The translations under genes and the position numbers were made by a program. From Vibrio sonorensis (lineage in GTDB: Bacteria; Pseudomonadota; Gammaproteobacteria; Enterobacterales; Vibrionaceae), in contig NZ_LJJE01000124.1 in assembly GCF_001854765.1 (NCBI RefSeq), positions 1 through 64,000 of the forward strand: 64,000 bases of DNA, read 5' to 3'. Every line of letters starts with the position of its first letter. Positions within the stretch are counted from its first letter, which is position 1. Below the pieces are notes generated by a model that saw only the letters and a program-made list of their open reading frames with translations, was not told the DNA's origin and did no database searches. Of the stretch, positions 58,021 to 64,000 are shown piece by piece.

Positions 58021-59165
58021 AGGCTTATGTTCCGCACAACAGAAAAACTAGAGATCGCTTTAGAGCAGATCCATAACAATGAAGAAATTGAGGTTAGTTC
58101 AATCCCCAAAAGCTACGCCCATCAATTGTTTCCATTCACCAAAAACTTGGCGATCTAAACACCCGAATCGGTTTACACCAAAATAGCGAGGCCCAACTCA
58201 GCCTGTATCAAAATCACGCCGGTGTCGGCTTATGGGATTGCGAAATCATTAATGGTGACGCTACAGACGCGAACAGCAGATGGTATTGGTCGCCAGAGTT
58301 TCGTCGCTTACTCGGATACCATTCAGAATCTGACTTTCCCGATGTCATGGACAGTTGGTATGGGCTTCTCCACCCAGAGGACCGAGACCAAACGACAGCC
58401 AAGTTTGTCGAGCACGTATCGGACACAAGTGGAAGTACACCTTACGATGTGGTTTATCGACTCAAACACAAGACCAAAGGCTGGCGCTGGTTTCGAGCCG
58501 TCGGTGGTACAAAGCGCGACGCTTCGGGACAAGGTGTGCGAGTGGCAGGATCCTTGATTGATGTACACGATGTAAAAACTCAAGAAATAGAGATAGAAGA
58601 GGCGCGTAATAATCAGTCTGATCTTATCTCCCTAATTACGAGCAAAATTGGCGAGGTGAACTCCAATGCTAAAGAGATTCACAACAGCTTAGAAGAGATC
58701 TCTCAAAAGTCGGTAGAAGCAGAAAAAGTCGCTCAACAAGGTGTCGAACTGCTCGCTAAAGTTGAAGCCGTGCTAAAAGAGGTGAAACAAGTCAGTGACT
58801 CGATAGACCTTGAGCTGGTTAATATCCAAGACATTGCCGATAAAACTAACTTGCTTGCCCTTAATGCTGCCATCGAAGCCGCAAGGGCTGGTGAACAAGG
58901 GCGCGGTTTTGCCATAGTGGCGGATGAAGTGAGAACTTTGGCGAGTACTTCAAGCCAAGCGGCAGATCGAATCACGAGCCAAGTTCAAAAGTCTAATGCA
59001 AGCATTAATAATTCTGCCAGTGCTATTTCTACACTTATGGATACCCTATCCTCTTCGGTAGAATCTTCTCAGGAGACCAAAGAAGGTATCAGCCTTGTGA
59101 CCGCAAAAGTAGAAGATCAGAACGACTCGCTTAACTACTTGGTCACAACCGCCAATGGTCAGTAA
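58021..59165 (+). CDS. PAS-domain methyl-accepting chemotaxis protein (frameshifted)
   Basis: A soluble 381-residue chemoreceptor with one PAS domain ([13 protein letters not shown], then [20 protein letters not shown] and a PAC-like segment [13 protein letters not shown]) and an MCP signalling domain whose tip is [33 protein letters not shown]. No membrane helix is seen; PAS could bind FAD or haem, as in Aer-type redox sensors, but no cofactor residue is decisive. The frame opens with ATG 58021 and breaks near 58125, where one A is missing; corrected, it reads [15 protein letters not shown]. Otherwise the readable frame starts near 58347. Confidence 0.82.
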
Positions 59166-59281
59166 TTGAATCGATGGGCTAGTAGGGTTGCTAGCCCATT
59201 GCTGGTTTTTTGCCGCGTGAGAGTGTAAATAGCTCCCGCTATCTAAGCGGTAGCTATCGTTAGAAAGGGAGTAAATTGCTT

Positions 59282-60372
59282 TCAATCTTTGAACTCATCA
59301 GCAATCTTAATGAACAAGTCTTCCTGACTTAGAAACGCCTCAATGACCTTGGGGTCAAAATGCGTTCCGTTTCCATCCATGATAATTGCTTTGGCTTCAA
59401 AATGACTCATAGGCTCTTTATATACCCTTCTGCATCTCAATGCGTCATACACGTCAGCTAAAGCCATCAACCTTGCACTAAGAGGGATATCTGAGCCACT
59501 CAGTCCATTTGGGTAACCACTGCCATCCCATTTTTCATGGTGGCCATAAGCAATTTCCTTTGCAACCGTAATCAAATCATTGTGCGCACCAGAAAGTTGC
59601 TCTGCTTTTTCAAGAGCATGCAGCCCTAATACTGGGTGGCTTTTCATGATCTGGAACTCATCCTTCGTGAGTGACCCCGGTTTTAACAAGATAGAATCAA
59701 CGATGCCTACCTTACCAATGTCATGTAAAGGGGCCGCTTTAAAAAAGGTATCAATCATCTTGGGTGACAAATAAGCTTGATAGTCGGCTTCCTTCGCTAG
59801 TTGCTCTGCCAACACTTTGACATAGTGTTGAGTTCTGATTAGGTGGTTGCCTGTTTCTGGGTCCCTAGTCTCGGCGAGACTGGCCAGAGCAAAAACCACA
59901 GCGTCCTGCATTTTATCGACATCATGAGAGCGTTTTACCACTTCACGTTCAAGCCTTACATTCTGGTTTAAGAGTAAGTCTTTAGAGCGTTTATTTTGTA
60001 GATGCGTTTTTACTCTCGCTCTCAGCAAAGGTATGCTAACGGGTTTATGAATATATCGATCGCGCCAAGTTCAAAACCTAACTTTTCATCTGCAAGTAAG
60101 CTTTTCCCAGTTAGAAATACAACGGGTATATCGTTGTACCTCAAGTCGCTTTTAAGCTGGCGAATAACGTCGTAACCTGAAAGTTCAGGCATCACAACAT
60201 CAAGCAGGATGAGATCAACAGGGAATTTTTTTAAAATATGAAAAGCCAATTCACCTGTTTTTGCTGCTTTGACGTGATACAAATCGCCCAAACCCTGAGC
60301 CATCAGAGCTAGACTATCTGTCGAGTCATCAACGATTAGTACCGTACAATCACTTAAATCTTCAAGAGGCAT
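59282..60372 (-). CDS. HD-GYP response regulator (frameshifted)
   Basis: RpfG-like c-di-GMP phosphodiesterase under phosphorelay control, about 363 residues. The receiver domain has DDS and phospho-acceptor in LILLDVVMPEL. The HD-GYP domain follows with HDIGKVGIVD, the HHEKWDGSGYP motif and LADVYDAL. One T is missing near 60057; as sequenced the receiver reads INPLAYLC then stops, and the corrected version reads GAIDYIHKPVSIPLLRARV, restoring the conserved receiver lysine. It is divergent from the hybrid kinase, which may be its partner. Confidence 0.88.
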
Positions 60373-60467
60373 GAGCCATCCTCACGAAATCGATCGGTTT
60401 TCTTCTACACTTTACTTTAGATAGTAGTTTATTTTTATAAAAGTACTCTGTTCAGAGGAAGTTACGG

Positions 60468-63400
60468 ATGCCTACCTACACCATACGTTCGCTCTTTTTC
60501 GGGCTCTTTTTAATAATGGGGGTTTGCGCCACCAGCATGCTAGTCGTTACCCAGCGACTTTCCGAACTACGACAAGAAGTAGAGCAGTATCAGACTGACC
60601 TATATGCGTTTTATCGACTGTCTCAAGAACTGAAGCAGAGTTCAGATCATCTCTCAAAGTTTGCTAGAGCCTATGCGGTAACTGGAAACGAATACTGGAA
60701 ACGACTCTTTGATCACGTTTTGGATGTCAGAGAAGGAAGAGTAGAAACACCCCAACACAGTGATTACGAATACTGGGACCTAATTTCCACACAATCTCAT
60801 TTTGACCGCGAAGTGAGCGAGAGCATATCCCTGTTAGATAAAATTCGTGAATCGGGAATCAGCAGTACTGAGTATCTAGACCTAAAAAACGCACTCATGC
60901 TAAGTAACGAACTCGTTAAACTTGAACGAGCAGCGTTCGAAGCGATAAAACGTGATAAACCCCGTCATCTTGGAAGTGATAAAAACGCACTAAAAACTGA
61001 AATGACGCTAGCCCAGTCACTTTTGTATGGCGAAGAATACTTCTCTGAAAAATCAAAAATTATGAAAGCGATTGGTTCGGCTCATCAGTCTATCCTTACT
61101 CGAATCCTATCAAACATTGAAAGAGCAAAAGAAAAATCGCGGCAACAGACAAACATATATAGTGGTTTGGGGGCGGTATTAATATTCAGCATCATCCTCT
61201 CGTTTGTTTTGTTGTGGCGACTTTACATCAAACCCCTCACCCTCCTCCAAAACACCGTAGTAGAACAAGTAAAGAACAAGGATTTCGATTTTACCATCAA
61301 ACATAAAGCCTACGCCGAACTGCAACAGTTTATTCAAAGTTTAAACACGGTATTTCATCATATCTCGTTGCAACTGAACCAAAATACACTGGTGAAAGAC
61401 TTCAATATCATTTTGCGCACAAGCCAGTCCATCACAGAATTAGGCCATGAGGTCGGACAATTTTTACTTCGTCGGTTTCCCATCCATCAAGTCAGCCTTT
61501 ATCTCTATCAAGACAACAAACTCGTTCGCGTCGGTGGTTCGGGCAACGATGCTGAAAACCCTACAAATATAACCGACACCACTACTACACAGATGAGTGT
61601 ATTATTGTCAGGTAAGCCCTATAGTATGAAGTCACTCGGCGATAAATACACCGCGAAAGTAGGTCATGGCTTACTTAAATTAAATGAAATTTACTTTTTT
61701 CCGCTTTGCGTTAATGACAAACCAATCGGACTATTAGAACTCGCAACGTCAAAAAACCTGTCAGAAACACAATATCAGTGGTTAGTACAAATTTTGGACG
61801 ACTTAGCAGTCAGTGTTCAGTTAACTCAAAACATAGAGTTTCAAAGACAAGCCGAGCAAAAAGTACTGGAGCAATCGCAGCTCAATCAAGAGATCTTAAA
61901 CGCGACCCCAAACCCCATGTACTGTTTATCTCCAAAAGATCAGTTTCTAACTATCAATGCTAAGTTCATTGAACTCGTCGGATTGCCCGAAGAGCAAATT
62001 ATCGGTAAAAGTCCAAAAGAGCTGTTCCATTCTAAAGACGTAATTAAACTCATTTCTGAAACCCATAAGGCACTCATTAAAGAGCGAACTTCAAAAACCT
62101 ATGAACTGACATTGGAAGATGCTCAAAAACAGCCAAGAGAAATACTGGTGTTTGAAGCTTCATTCAACAATGTCCAAGGGGAATTTGGCGGTATTGTTGG
62201 GATCTTATTGGATATGACAGAGCGCAAGCAAATGGAGTCAGAGCTGCGGCAAGCGAAGGAAACCGCCGACGCATGAGTCTAGCCAAAGGAGAGTTTTTGG
62301 CTAACATGAGCCACGAAATAAGAACACCAATGAATGCCATTCTTGGTATGGCTCATTTGGCACTCAACACCAAACTCGATCAATCTCAACGTAAGTACCT
62401 CAATCGAATTAACGAATCTGCCAAAAACCTGTTGGGGATCATTAATGACATTTTGGACTTTTCGAAAATAGAAGCTGGAAAACTAACTGTTGAATCTATC
62501 GACTTTAACATAGATGAAGTGTTCGAAAATCTAGTTCACGTTGTTTCTTTTAAAGCACAAGAAAAGGGAATTGAGTTTCTTCTAGATATCGATCCGAAAG
62601 TACCCAATAACCTAATAGGAGACCCTCTGCGTCTAGGACAAGTACTAATCAACTTATGTGGAAATGCCATTAAGTTTACCGAGCGAGGCGAGGTCGTTGT
62701 TTCCGCCGCTGTCGATTCATTAACCAGAAACAGTGTCACTATTCAGTTCAAAGTTGTAGACACTGGTATTGGTATCAAAAAAGAGCGAATCCCCGAACTA
62801 TTTAACCCTTTCTCTCAGGCAGATGGCGGGATAACACGAAAATTTGGTGGCACTGGACTGGGGTTAAGTATCAGCCAACAACTCGTAGAACAGATGGGAG
62901 GTAAAATTTGTGTAGAAAGCACTCTAGACTCAGGAAGCGATTTCAGCTTTACCGCTACCTTTGGACTTCAGGAAGCAAAAATGCGAGACATCTACGGACC
63001 CGTAAGTCATTTGGAAGGTAAAAAAGTACTGGTTGTTGACGACAATGATTCCGCAAGAAGCATCATGTTATCGCTACTCAATGCCATGCATTTTCAAGTC
63101 ACTTCTGTCAGTAATGCCTATGAAGCAATGGATGAGATTGAAAAGAAACACTTTGATATGTGGTTTGTCGATTGGAACATGCCTGGTATGAATGGTCTTG
63201 AATTTTTTCAGGCGGCAAAGAACAAAAAGCTCGACGATGACGTTAAGAGGTTTTTGGTCACCGCATATGGAAGAGAAGCCTCTTCAGACAGACAAGAAAA
63301 GCTAGTGGATGGATTGATCATCAAACCCGTTAATCCATCGAATCTCCTAGATGCAATCATGGATAGTTTTGGTATTGAACATGCAGTTAGACCCACTTGC

Positions 63401-64000
63401 TCCTCTCATCACAAGCCTCCTATATTGCGTAATAAAACACTATTGATTGTCGAAGATAACGAAATTAATCAGGAAGTTGCGCTAGGCCTGCTTCAGCCAA
63501 CCCAAGCCAAAATTAAGATAACAAACAATGGGGAGGCAGCACTTAACTACCTTGAACAAAACCCTGTAGATCTTGTATTGATGGATATGCAAATGCCAAT
63601 AATGGATGGGCTAACAGCAACCAATTTAATAAGATCCAATAAAAAATGGCAGAGTATTCCAATTATAGCGATGACTGCGAATGCAATGAAACAAGATATC
63701 GAACAGTGCCTTGATTCTGGGATGAACGGTCACATAGCTAAACCAATAAACATAGATACACTGTACCAAATACTAGAGCAGTATTTAGGCGGTGCTGGTG
63801 ACCAATCAGAAACACTCACAAACACAAAGCATAGTGAAAACAAGACTCTCACAATAAACGGAATCAATCTAGCGCAAGCCATAGACAACATAGGTGGCGA
63901 TGAAAAAAACTACTACTCAATACTAAAACGGTTTATACAATTGCAAATTAATGAATACCCTAGTTTTAAAGATGCAATTGAAAAAGAACACTGGGAGCTG
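60468..64000 (+). CDS. Large hybrid sensor histidine kinase (frameshifted; runs off the window)
   Basis: A membrane kinase. Two helices (about residues 8-27 and 228-250) frame a periplasmic part; then comes a HAMP-like linker (about 250-300), a GAF-type domain, a PAS domain (about 475-590), HisKA ([19 protein letters not shown]), HATPase ([25 protein letters not shown]) and two receivers (LVVDDNDSA, with [11 protein letters not shown]; then LIVEDNEIN, with [11 protein letters not shown]). A partial Hpt domain follows to base 64000. One base is missing near 62272, splitting the frame; corrected it reads [19 protein letters not shown]. It shares a divergent promoter region with the HD-GYP gene. 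Confidence 0.88.

Overview
The window reads as chromosomal DNA of a gammaproteobacterium, most likely Vibrio or a close Vibrionaceae relative. The reasons are family-level: a MoxR/BatA-BatB-BatD cluster, creBCD, pyrC with a PurR-type operator, a YiaW/YibI plus HlyD pair, NirBDC-CobA, and many chemoreceptor and c-di-GMP genes. No rRNA, tRNA, CRISPR array, phage or transposase was recognised.

Layout. 1-4.3 kb: a repeat-rich lipoprotein cut by the window edge, a gene-poor AT-rich gap, and a MOSC/flavin reductase/ferredoxin fusion. 4.5-10.3 kb: a Pmp3-like peptide, pyrC, and creB-creC-creD with a DUF2809 gene. 10.3-17 kb: a YghU-type GST, a diguanylate cyclase, a K+ channel, a monooxygenase/ACT/ArsR operon and hicAB. 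17.3-24.3 kb: one long moxR-bat operon with a 33-glutamine tract in BatB. 24.6-30.4 kb: small membrane and secreted proteins, a GAF-GGDEF protein, an L,D-transpeptidase and an EamA exporter. 30.5-44.7 kb: OsmC, a Gfo/Idh oxidoreductase, three LysE-type exporters, YjeH, SbmA, a HlyD protein and their regulators, plus NrtS with a soluble chemoreceptor. 44.9-49.9 kb: nikABCDE behind a Fur-like box. 49.9-54.7 kb: nirB-nirD-nirC-cobA with an FNR/NarP-type promoter. 55-57.7 kb: a TetR/ABC1-kinase/two-membrane-protein operon. 57.9-64 kb: PAS chemoreceptor, HD-GYP response regulator and a large hybrid kinase that runs off the end.

Themes. Nitrate/nitrite use (nirBDC, cobA for sirohaem, nrtS), metal uptake (nik), amino-acid export (EamA, three LysE, YjeH) and second-messenger/chemotaxis signalling dominate.

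Caution on quality. At least eleven, probably twelve, otherwise conserved frames are each broken by one missing base, usually within a short run of one base (BatD has two). Each is restored to family length by adding one base, so sequencing or assembly error is the likeliest cause. These genes are given below as single full-span CDS entries with the break position stated.
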